A stretch of DNA of 64,000 nucleotides, taken from positions 21,445,067-21,509,066 of the forward strand of contig BTRK01000002.1 in assembly GCA_036245805.1 (NCBI GenBank). Reading direction: 5' to 3'. The position numbers and the translations under genes were made by a program. This stretch comes from Pristionchus mayeri. Taxonomy: Eukaryota > Nematoda > Chromadorea > Rhabditida > Neodiplogasteridae. A model generated the notes under the pieces. That model did not search any database. It had not been told where the DNA came from and worked only from the letters and a program-made list of their open reading frames with translations. Shown here one piece after another: positions 55,188 to 64,000 of this stretch (position 1 is the first letter of the stretch; every line of letters begins with the position of its first letter).

Positions 55188-57744
55188 ATGGCCGCTACTA
55201 TAAATTCGAGACCAAACGGTACTCCGCAAGCTTCGACGCTTGGCGAAAACGCCAAACCAAGTGGGTGTACACAATTTGCTGATACAGTGACGGTTTCGGT
55301 CTCGTAGATTTGCTGTACAAAATCGATGGTCATGTGGCTCGAGTGAATGGAATCCATCTTCTTAGTAAAGAGGAGGCGATCTGGACCATATCGGATGATC
55401 GATCGGCGAGTATTCTCTCTGTCCAATTGATGAATAAGCATAATTGATCCACTTGTTGATCTTTGCAGGTTCGGTTGTATATGAAACGGGACAATGATCA
55501 ATTCTGGCCATCTATTCATCATTTCATGCCCGTCCCTCCAACTGCAGTTTCATTTAATGAAGAGACTGACAGGTTAGTTATTCGTTCGCCTTTGCGAGTG
55601 CGAGTACTTTTTTAGATTGCTCGTTGGGCTTCTGAATGGAACTGTTGTCGATTTCCAAGTTGCTGATGACTGCAACTCTATGGAGGAAAAGAGGAAGTAA
55701 GGTTTCTTTATATTTTAAATTGCCGCAGCATAAAAATTCCAAAAATGTTGTACACAATTGGTCATATTCTGCAACAAATTTAAGAATTTCCCGATCGTCT
55801 GAAATTAAAAAAAGGTCGAATAAATTTTCCGTGATGTGTATGGGCAGGTGGTAGCAACAAAAAATAATTGGCACTTCTGCAGTTGAGGGACCCGAAGCTC
55901 CGCCCACGTTTTCCTCTGCGTCTCTACCCCCTCAGCTCCCCTTACGCTCTCTTCTTGTCTGGCACTCTAGCTTACTCTGTTTTTCTCGCAAGTCCATTTC
56001 AAGCAGGGTGCGCACAGAGAGCGGTCCTTCCTTGTAATAGTTGGCGACCCGCGAAGAGGGTCGCCCAGTAAGCAAAGTTAGGGGCTCCCCGCGAAGCGGA
56101 GAGACCCTAACGTTGCTTACCGCTTAGGCTATAAGCCGGCTTAGGCGACGATGCGCACAGAAAGGTGTGCGATTACAGCTAGAGCACCAGGGAAAGCGTA
56201 GGGGTAAAGACGCAGAGGAAAAAGTGGTCGGCGCTTCGGGTCCCTCAACTGCAGAAGTCCCAAATAATTTAATTTATCTGACTAGTGAGAAATGCAATTC
56301 ACCCCTAATTTATTTTTAGAGAACTTATTGCGAATAATATATTATATTAATAATGCTTCTGTCGTAAATTTCGTTTGGAAAATAGTTCATTTTCAAAGCT
56401 CAAAAAATATGATCTTGAGGTGGCAACTGCATGCTGGTCCAGTCACTTCCGTCTTCCTCTCTCTCGCACAAGAATTGGTGTTCTCATGTGCGAAGGACAA
56501 GCAAGTATTCTGGCATTGCTCTGAAACAGCAGTTAAGATGGGTACGGTAATATCGGGTATCGATTATTATCAGACTGTTCTTTGGAGGTTCTTTCGTCGT
56601 GGAACACAGTTGCACGTGCATGGTCGTTGATCTACCATTCGTGTTCATAGGAGATCAGGGGTTCGTTGAGGGACTGATTGATGGTTCAAATTTGTATGAG
56701 TCATCTTGTATTATATTATAAACTGATATTCTGAACCTAAACAAATGTCTGTAGAGGGAACGTGAGCGTGCTCCGACTCACTGGCTCATCTCCTCAACTC
56801 ATCTCCAAACTGTCTGCTCATACTGGTATCCTTAATTGATGGCACAACTTGTTCTAGTTTAATCTCATTCTGAATCTGTTGAGGTTCGATCACTTGCCTT
56901 GCGTGGGATGCAGTGAAACAGCAGCTGTTCAGTGGATCAGCGGACAATCTGGTCATCATGTGGGATATCGGAGGAAAGAGAGGGCAGGCATACGAACTCA
57001 AGTTGGTTCCTGCTTTATTGCATTCTTTTATATGTTCCTCATCGACTTTCGAGTGTATGGCGGGTTTTGCAGTAGTCACAAAGTGCGAGTGAATGGAGTG
57101 GCAGTGGCTTCTGCAGCGAGAAGACTCTTCTCTGTTGATGACTCGGGAAGACTCGTGAGTTACTGAATGGACGATTCATTTACGACCGTATTCCATTAAA
57201 ATATGTTTTGGAAGTAGTTCTTCAATTGATATGCCCAGGTGTGCTGGGATATGGATGCTCCTCGAATGGAAACTCCTGCCTGGCAGACTTCAGACACTTG
57301 CCAGGAGTGCAATGCTCCCTTCTTCTGGAATGTGACTGCAATGTGGCAGATGAAGGTTGGTCGTCCCCTTCTCTCTCCTCTCTAGACCCTCCTCCTCTGC
57401 AGGTGGTGGGTCTCCGTCAACACCACTGTCGTACATGTGGCCATGCAGTGTGTAACTCGTGCTGCTCCCATCGAACAACCTTCCCTCCCATGGGATTCGA
57501 GTTGCCTGTGAGGATATGCAAGAGTTGCCATGCCAAGATGACTGAAGACCCCTCCAAGTTCGAGTGAGTCAAGCGAGTGCCCATCCCCATGGGAGTGTTC
57601 CCTTGCAGTCTGACTCCTCTGGCAGTGTCTCACGAGGTGAGGACGGGTGTCACTTCCCTCCATCTACAGCAGATGCACGGGAGACTTGCTACTGCTGGCC
57701 AGAACAGAGTTGTGTACATTTGGGATATCAAGAACTTATTCTGA
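55188..57744 (+). CDS. WD40-repeat and FYVE-domain protein (WDFY1/WDFY2 type)
   Basis: Endosomal PI3P-binding scaffold; in mammals WDFY2 marks early endocytic vesicles and aids AKT signalling. Exon 1 (55188-55260) starts [15 protein letters not shown] units follow: [102 protein letters not shown] and [19 protein letters not shown]. The FYVE domain lies before the last WD unit: [41 protein letters not shown]; the RxHHCR motif is intact. The last WD unit ([20 protein letters not shown]) ends with TGA at 57742-57744. The order is the same as in the human proteins. One intron (from 55406) starts with GC. A TTGCAG 13 bases before the ATG may be a trans-splice site. A MITE lies in an intron. Confidence 0.94.
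55870..56261. mobile_element. hAT-like MITE in a WDFY intron
   Basis: A 392-bp element with termini GGCACTTCTGCAGTTGAGGG / complement, flanked by an exact 8-bp duplication AAATAATT (55862-55869 and 56262-56269). Imperfect terminal pairing extends about 100 bp. Internal hairpins pair GGCGACCC with GGGTCGCC and GTAAGCAA with TTGCTTAC. An 8-bp target duplication is the hAT hallmark. No transposase. Confidence 0.88.
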
Positions 57745-58205
57745 TTCCCATCCCTCTCCGTCCATAGAATATCCTTGTGATATACTATTTACCGAAACGG
57801 TAGTTGTGTGTCCATTGTGTACATGCATCCTCAACTCGCGTGTCTCCTCCAACCATTCACTAGACTATCCCCACTCTATACGAGTCGAACTCCCCCATTT
57901 GGGCAATTTGTGAAGTTCACGACGCAATGCAAGAATACGGTAGAAGTGAACTTCACCTTTTGTCCGCAAGCACCTCTCATCTCGGTGCATTCCCATTCAT
58001 ACTTTGTACGCACTTTTAGTAACCAGATGTAACTATAAAATATGTATGCTATGTCTGATTTATTCGCAGTTACGAATTTCACGTATCCATTTGGATGACC
58101 TTTCGATTTCCATTGATCACATTTTATATTAACCATATGCAAACGTGAACGAGTGCTCTCGTTTCACTTTCGTCTTTGCTCTCATCGTGAGTGGTCACTC
58201 CCGAT
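57745..58205. other. Intergenic, same strand
   Basis: 460 bp between the WDFY stop and the next small gene. It holds an inverted repeat (TTTGGGCAATTTGTGAAGTT near 57898 and GAAGTGAACTTCACC near 57945). No gene was seen. Confidence 0.35.
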
Positions 58206-58434
58206 ATGGGTGAGGCACTGAAGAAGTTACTGCTGATGGCTACAGTGAGGATTGAAATCTCTTATGGTCTCGTGTCTACTACTTGTTTGTGCACTGCAGA
58301 CAGCCTCGTTCTGTGCCATCTTCCCTCATCTCATGGTAATGAGCAATGTATCGAAGAAGATTGCCCTATTCTTCTCCACTTTGAACCGTGAATACCCCAA
58401 ATTATGGTTCGAAGATAGTCCCGTTCAGAAGTAA
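58206..58434 (+). CDS. Small predicted membrane protein (57 aa), family unknown
   Basis: Two exons (58206-58244 and 58300-58434) join in phase to a 57-residue protein. It begins MGEALKKLLLMAT, has one hydrophobic helix (ASFCAIFPHLMVM), then an amphipathic stretch (FFSTLNREYPKLW) and the C-terminus FEDSPVQK with TAA at 58432-58434. The layout, basic start then one helix, resembles small mitochondrial inner-membrane proteins, but I cannot name a family. The next gene starts 70 bp downstream on the same strand. Confidence 0.5.
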
Positions 58435-58504
58435 TTCATATCGTCCACTACGTTCTCATAATTAAGTTGAAGAAACGGCACTTCATTCTGGTAAGTAGAC
58501 TGAG

Positions 58505-59399
58505 ATGAAGAGTAAGATGGCCATGTCACAGGGGATGGCCTTATATGGCAGTTGTCTCGGCTGTGGACTAATCGATATGATCTTCAACATTGTTTTTGTC
58601 TGTGATCATCAGAGTGAGCCAGACAAATACGAAAGGGAATCTGGATCGATTAAGTTGTGCCTTGTGAGTCCTACCTCCTTTGTTTGATGGTTACCGTAAT
58701 TTAGATTGAATCATCGATCGTACTCATTCTTGATGCAGTTTGTGTTCTCATCGAGATTCTGCTAAAAAGAGAGCAGCGGATTAGAGATGGTTTGGGGTAC
58801 GAAAAGTTGCGGCGATTAATCCCTAATCTACTTTTAGATCTTCGAGCCAAAAAAGCCAGAAACACTCGCCGCCTGAAAAAACAGTGAGTTCGGTTATTTA
58901 TTATTGAAACGATCCATTAACTAAGGCTGAGCCAGGAGATGGAGACATACGGGAGAAAACACCGAAGAGGAAGGCTCCAATGACCGATGTGAAGAGTGAT
59001 CGGAAGAAAAGGTAAGTTACTGGTGGAACGACGGAGCACAGATGGCAACTATATAGAGATGAAGACAGTAGGAAGGAAGTGAAGAAAGAAAGGAAGGAAG
59101 GAAGTGATAGGGAGAAGAGCAAGAAGGATCACAGTGAGAAGGATAGAAGAAATAGAGAGTGAGTACTGCAGATGAATGAGGATCAGTGAAAGCATTATAG
59201 TAAATCAAGAAGTGAGAAGAAGGAGAAAGATAAGACGAGGAGCGGGAGATCAGAGAAGAAAAATGAAAAGAGTGGAAAATCGACCAAGGACAATAGTGAG
59301 AAGTCGAAGCAAAACAGTCACAGGAAGAAGAGTAGCAGAGATGGAAGGGATCATCCAAGGAGGAGGTCGTCTAGTAAAAAAAGCGAAAAGAGTCGCTAG
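58505..59399 (+). CDS. Protein with a hydrophobic N-terminal segment and a long Lys/Ser/Glu/Arg-rich tail, unknown
   Basis: The first exon (58505-58613) encodes MKSKMAMSQGMALYGS and a hydrophobic stretch (CGLIDMIFNIVFVCDHQ). It splices in phase (A|GTGAGC to 58739) to a basic segment (YEKLRRLIPNLLLDLRAKKA). Later exons (about 58927-59018, 59050-59157 and 59212-59399) are low-complexity KSER-rich (SEKKEKDKTRSGRSEKKNE) and end SSSKKSEKSR with TAG at 59397-59399. The tail suggests a nuclear or RNA-associated protein, at odds with a membrane start, so two genes may have been joined here. The splice between 58882 and 58927 does not keep phase with the simplest donors. No family was recognised. Confidence 0.42.
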
Positions 59400-59638
59400 T
59401 GAACTAACCCAGCTTCTTAAAGTTGATCAACTCGTTCATCATGAATATAATAAATCCTTCATTATGTTCCGACTCAAACAAATTACTCGTTTATCAATAT
59501 TCTGTGATAACAGTACGACGATGACACTCGCAACAAAAAGGATACCTAGTGCGTCGAAGAACCACCAGAACCACCCACGAGATGTTTTTAGAATTACCAG
59601 AGAATGGAACTTTAAAAAAAACTCGAATATTAACAAAA

Positions 59639-60953
59639 TCAAAGATCATAGTGCATGCTGCCCCATGCAGTGAAAATAGAACTATCTTTGAGTATAAAAT
59701 GATTGGAGAGAAGTTCGTCCCTAGAGAGGAATCCATCCTGGTTTCCATCAGCATCAGATAATATTTGCCGTGCCTCAACATTCAAATGAACACTATTTCC
59801 TCACACTCTTCTACCTCTCGTCTCGCATTATCTCCATTGGTACTATCTAAATATGCAAGAAACTCATCCAAATCTGCTTTTCCGTCTTTGTCACGATCGA
59901 TCTCCTCTATGAACTCTTCCTTCCTGCACACACATCAGTACTCATCATTCGTATTTGTCTGACCTCTCTTTCTTCTCTTTCTCCTCGTATTCCTTCATCG
60001 ACTCCTCCATCTCTCCTGGTATTCCATTCACGAATTCTTGATCACTCACGAATCCATCTTTGTCTTTATCTGAATCCTCTCCATAAGCTTCAACAACCCG
60101 ATCGAATTACCCATAAATTCCACAACATCTTTGGCCATCTTTCGCAACATTTTCTTCGAATTTTCAGGATGAAGTAGCACTTTAAATTCATCGTCTAAAT
60201 GGTAATTCCTGAGATTACGATAAATGAATAGTGTAGTCTACCGTTGAGGAGTTCATCTTGGTCGTCATCTGATCTCTTGAATGAGCTCTTTTCATCCTCA
60301 AATCGATGGGCATCTGCATAAGTATTGCTCACCCATTCTTTTCCTTACCACACTTACTATCTGATCCTATAACAGAACCCGATGCTTTATTAGTCTCCAT
60401 TCCCTCCTTGTTGATGAACCAAGTGGAATATTCATCCCATGAGATCTAATTATGAGATTAAATAATCGTAATTACGCGTAACCAAATGATCGTTTTCAAA
60501 ATACCTTCCCATCCTTATCCACATCCAATTTGATCTTCAATTCGTTCGCCTCTTCATTTCCTTCATTCAAATGCTCAATTTTCTTCTCTCTTATTCTTGC
60601 TTCCAATTCATCTACATTCAATAGACCATCTCCATTCTTATCACATCTTCAAATCGAATTGATCTATCGATAACTACAGCAATGAATGACTCACTCTTTC
60701 AACATTTCATCAATTGCCTTCGCTGTTTCTTCTTCATTCATTTCCTCTCCTCCTAACAGAATTTCTTGTCTGTACTTCTCATTCAGCTCCCCATTTTTCT
60801 CAATTGGAAGTCCTTCGATGTGAATCTATAAAATATGGATAATAAAATAGGGATGATCTCTATCCCTATTTACCGTACTTCTTCCTCGTCCCTCGTTATT
60901 GGAGCACTCCAAACTACGACGATCACGATAACAGTTACTATCAATTGTCGCAT
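59639..60953 (-). CDS. ER-lumenal multi-EF-hand calcium-binding protein (calumenin/reticulocalbin, CREC type)
   Basis: Secretory-pathway low-affinity Ca2+-binding protein. Met 60953 opens a signal peptide (MRQLIVTVIVIVVVWSAP). EF-hand loops follow in order: CDKNGDGLLNVDELEARI, LDVDKDGKISWDEYSTWF, DSDKDKDGFVSDQEF, IDRDKDGKADLDEFLAY and SDADGNQDGFLSRDEL. A degenerate loop (SDDDQDELLNDDEF) lies between. The repeats are separated by acidic helices, as in the CREC family (calumenin, reticulocalbins). The C-terminus reads WGSMHYDL with TGA at 59639-59641, so the terminal HYDL takes the place of the HDEL/HDEF retention signals. About nine short exons join in phase. The start of the upstream AIP-type gene's stop is only 174 bp away. 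Confidence 0.85.
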
Positions 60954-61126
60954 CCCTTACTTAATTAGTTTAAATTCACTTAAATATGTTGAAAATATAG
61001 ACTGAGATGAACTAACTCATCAATGTTTCATCACACGAATGAATAAATAGTTTATGAGGCAAGTATGTATCTGACTAGACGAGTTGAATATATCGCAATG
61101 GATTGATGCAATGAGTATGAACACAT

Positions 61127-62765
61127 CTACACTCCACTTCCGAATGCCTTCATCATATTCTTCGCCGTACTCTTCTGATTCTTCTCCCTCTCTTTCCTCT
61201 TCTCTCCAATTACTTTCCTCTCATTCTCCACCATTTCCTCCATTGACGGCGACACTTCCAAAAGCTTTGATAAATCTTCCTCTGCCTTCAAAGATCAAAG
61301 ATCAAGAGTGAAGCAATGAAAGAACGAAACGCTCACCTCATCTAACTTCCATCTCGCTATTCTAGCCTTTGCTCTTCTATACAACGCTTTCTCATTTTTC
61401 TCATCCCGATCGATAACCTGCGATTACCGTATTCGATGCCTTGTGTTCCTCTTTTACAGTACCTCAGTGGCAGTTTGCTCTGCTTCCCACATATTTCCCA
61501 CTTTGAGATAACACTGACTTAGATTGAGATAGAGTGCAATATTCTGGAAGGTCGTCAATAGATTCCACTTTCACCTCGTGATCTACCTTAGTATCCAACT
61601 TCTCCCACTCTTCATCTCCCGGCTTTTCCCGAAGAAGAAGAGTTTCTAATCTCCCCAGTGCTTCTCTGTATTTATCGATGGCTTCCGTTATTTTCCCTTC
61701 CCTTAAAAATGGCATGAGGATATTGATTGTGGGATAGTTTCACTTGAATAGTTCATTGCCTGTCAATCGATATTCCTCGACACTCTCCAATTTCTCCTGT
61801 GCATTCAACTGCCAACTCTCGGCCTCGTAGCTTCCAGGAGGAATCACCTACGAAGCAATGCTATCCAATGTCTACAACGCATGACTGGCACAATTAGTCT
61901 GTCTCACTTGAATAACTTCGAAGATGATTCTGAGAGGGGCGGGTTTCTTGAGAAGGTCGTCGAACTCGGGATACCCCGTGCTGCAAGGATTGTCTCACTC
62001 CCTCCTCTCTAGAAGGAATGAATACCCGCCAGCGAGTGCAGCTGCACACATGTGTGACTCGTGATGATGAGAGTGATGGTGAGGATCATTCTGTCGCCCC
62101 CTCAATCACATCCCTCATCCAGAAGGAGAAGAGACAGACAACTCACTTAGCGATGTCTCGCAACTTCTTCGCAGTCATGGGAAAAGAGTAGAGTTCACTG
62201 GCCTCCACGTCGAATTGACTCCTCTGTAATGAATGGTCTTCGTCTCTTTCGTTCTCTTCTTCCCTTCATTCACCTCTCCCTCGTGCATACTCCTCAGACA
62301 ATTCTCGAAGACAACGAGAGCGAATTTCTTCCCGAATACGATCTCCATTGGGGCACCGTATCCATGAGGCCAATCACGACGGGAAGAATCGATGTACGTG
62401 TACTCGTCCCTGATCAACACTCCATTCTACAGTTTGCATTTTAGTCCATTCGATCGCAGATAAACAAGCAACAAGCTCTTCCTCCCTAGAGTAATTACCT
62501 GTTTTGAGGCATTCCCTCCTTCCATTCATTCGGTTTCCACACCTGAGTAATCAGTTGATTAGCTGAATTCTCGTTGTGACTCGAATACCTCATAGTGGAA
62601 GATTGCCTTGGTTCCATCGGAGTACTCAGGCATCTTTCCTCTTCCGGCATTCAAGGTAGTCTTCACAACCTTCGGCCCTCCCATCTCTGCAATCTCGACC
62701 TCCTTCCTCTTCCGTCCCCCCTTAGGTACTCCTCTGCAGTCATCACTGTTCTCTCTCTTTGCCAT
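61127..62765 (-). CDS. AIP-type immunophilin-like TPR co-chaperone
   Basis: Orthologue type of the aryl-hydrocarbon-receptor-interacting protein: an FKBP-like domain plus TPR repeats that bind the Hsp90 C-terminus; the isomerase site is normally inactive. The N-terminal FKBP-like part has [57 protein letters not shown] and [17 protein letters not shown]. The TPR part has [65 protein letters not shown] and [19 protein letters not shown], with a charged tail ending [11 protein letters not shown] and TAG at 61127-61129. A His-rich insertion ([18 protein letters not shown], near 62040-62100) replaces a loop of the vertebrate protein. The start is the Met at 62765; an in-frame Met at 62789 adds eight residues. 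Confidence 0.9.
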
Positions 62766-63188
62766 CACACGAGGAAGACAAATAAGCATTTATTGATAAA
62801 TCTCTGAGAACCTTTTCTTATTATGGTATTTGACTGGCAAGTTGCCTCTATTATCAGACAAATTATGAATTAATGCAATGAATATAGCACTGAATTGAGG
62901 AGACTAGAGAAAATTGAAATCACATTTTATGACCTATCGATCGAGATATTTTGAGAGCGAAAGAAATTTACAATTGCAAGGTTAATTTCGAGTTTCTGGA
63001 AGAAGTACAACTGAAGGAAAATCTAATAAGTTCAACATCCATAAATGCGAAAAAAAAGAGAATCAGAAAAGAGGTAAGGTTAGCGTTTCCATGGGGATTC
63101 GGAAGGACTCAATTGACCACTTAAAAATGGAAAGGGATGAGAGGGATGGGAGAGAGAGAAGTGGAAAGAGGAGGGGAGAGAGACATGT
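62766..63188. other. Intergenic, same strand (-)
   Basis: About 420 bp, AT-rich, between the unidentified upstream gene's stop and the AIP-type start. Nothing recognised. Confidence 0.4.
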
Positions 63189-63594
63189 CTAATGGAGATT
63201 CTCTGGCCATTCGGGAATGTAATATCGTCTGATGGATCCTTCAAGTAGTCGATCCAACCAATTCGGGAAGCCATTGAGGACATTGGAGACCGAGGGACGG
63301 AAGTGCCGACGTGACTACAATTAAATCTTGTCTTTTATTTCTATTCTGAATAAAAATATTTGATTTCTCAAGTCATGAAATATTCAGTTGCCTTATTTCA
63401 GTTTTTTGGTAAGGGTTCAAGGATTACGGAATATTTAATACAATCTACACATCGTGACGCGGACTTTAGCGACCAAAAGGAGGAGATACCTTGGTGTTGT
63501 CTTCCCTCTCCACATCATCGACGCTCTCATCACTCAATTCATCTTCCGTCTCTCCATCATCATCGAATCTGCACGAGAGAAGGAATGAGGGTAG

Positions 63595-63629
<35 letters not shown>

Positions 63630-63951
63630 AAGGAAGTGCTTCTTTCCACTGGCGACGTGCATGGGATGGTAGATGCAGAAGTACAGCTTCCATCCACACA
63701 TCACAACCACTGTCCCCACTGTCTGCTTAGGATTGATTCCCTGCAACCAGCACTCCCTCTCCCCCTCTCCCTCCACTCCATCCCAATACCTTCAGTCGTT
63801 CATACATGCTGGGTGCAGCATTGTCCTCACTCGCAGGCAGAGTGTGCTCGAGCAGTTTACGGAAGAAGGGCAAATTCTTCTCCACCATCAAGTAGCCGAA
63901 CGAGAATGTCTTGTTGCTGAGAAGATCTCTTGAGCCATATCCCAAGTATAC
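63189..63951 (-). CDS. 3' end of an unidentified gene (5' part beyond the window)
   Basis: Four exons join in phase. 63951 down encodes YLGYGSRDLLSNKTFSF and LMVEKNLPFFRKLLEHTLPA, ending MYERLK. The next encodes INPKQTVGTVVVMCGWKLYF and HPMHVASGKKHFLG. The third is acidic (DDDGETEDELSDESVDDVER). The last (about 63189-63317) encodes RHFRPSVSNVLNGFPNWLDR and ends IPEWPENLH with TAG at 63189-63191. TVGTVVVMCGWKLYFCIY could be a short membrane or buried strand. I do not recognise the family. A (CT)n tract lies in the intron near 63597-63624. Confidence 0.6.
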
Positions 63952-64000
63952 TGATTATGAACCCCCTCACTTTCTCTATATATCACTCTGTTTTCTAGCT

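Noticed and set aside
58901..59358. Leu/Phe/Ser-rich open frames on the minus strand
   Set aside because: They are the antisense of a Lys/Ser/Glu-rich exon region and have no independent support.
1..64000. Search for bacterial systems: CRISPR arrays, phage or plasmid genes, operators and Shine-Dalgarno-led genes
   Set aside because: None seen. Every well-supported protein gene is spliced and belongs to an animal family.

Overview
This is nuclear DNA of an animal, almost certainly a nematode. It has many short GT-AG introns behind (C/T)TTCAG-type acceptors, frequent acceptors just upstream of start codons, and close spacing of same-strand genes. It carries families typical of nematodes: two MLT-10-like cuticle/moulting proteins, a secreted transthyretin-related protein, a TWK-type two-pore potassium channel, a degenerin and divergent ligand-gated channels. 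The genus cannot be fixed from sequence alone. All gene models were assembled by eye from reading frames, splice signals and splice phase, so termini with fixed Met/stop codons are firmer than individual intron borders.

Layout. 1-12.3 kb (+): two head-to-tail MLT-10-like genes, with a small tail-anchored protein and some unresolved coding-like exons between them. 12.9-21.2 kb (-): a divergent ionotropic glutamate receptor-like gene, a transthyretin-like gene and a two-pore K+ channel. 23.9-26.4 kb (+): a beta-1,4-N-acetylgalactosaminyl/galactosyl-transferase (bre-4-like). 26.8-29.3 kb (-): a divergent pentameric ligand-gated channel. 29.7-38.8 kb (+): a type IV (zeta/iota) diacylglycerol kinase whose introns hold nested inverted-repeat transposons and a Harbinger-like MITE. 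39.3-44.3 kb (+): a degenerin/ENaC channel with a very long extracellular insertion and a tRNA-Ser gene inside one intron. 44.3-46.5 kb (-): an ePHD-RING protein whose 3' end overlaps the degenerin. 47.9-48.5 kb (+): a small two-TM protein. 49.1-54.1 kb (-): the mitochondrial aspartate/glutamate carrier (Aralar/citrin type). 55.2-59.4 kb (+): a WD40-FYVE protein (WDFY1/2 type) with a hAT-like MITE in an intron, then two closely spaced small genes. 59.6-64 kb (-): an ER calcium-binding EF-hand protein (calumenin/reticulocalbin type), an AIP-type immunophilin-TPR co-chaperone, and the 3' end of an unidentified gene.

The genes do not form one pathway. Several neighbours may share regulation: divergent pairs (LGIC/DGK, K2P/galactosyltransferase, carrier/WDFY) share upstream DNA, and two same-strand clusters (WDFY plus two small genes; AIP to calumenin) have operon-like spacing. 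The most unusual observations are the degenerin with a His-to-Asp change in its HG motif and about 370 extra extracellular residues, the ligand-gated channel lacking the signature Cys-loop cysteines, a dual-acylation-like N-terminus and PDZ-ligand-like C-terminus on the DGK, nested non-autonomous transposons with clean target-site duplications, and a local cluster of the heptamer TACGGTA.
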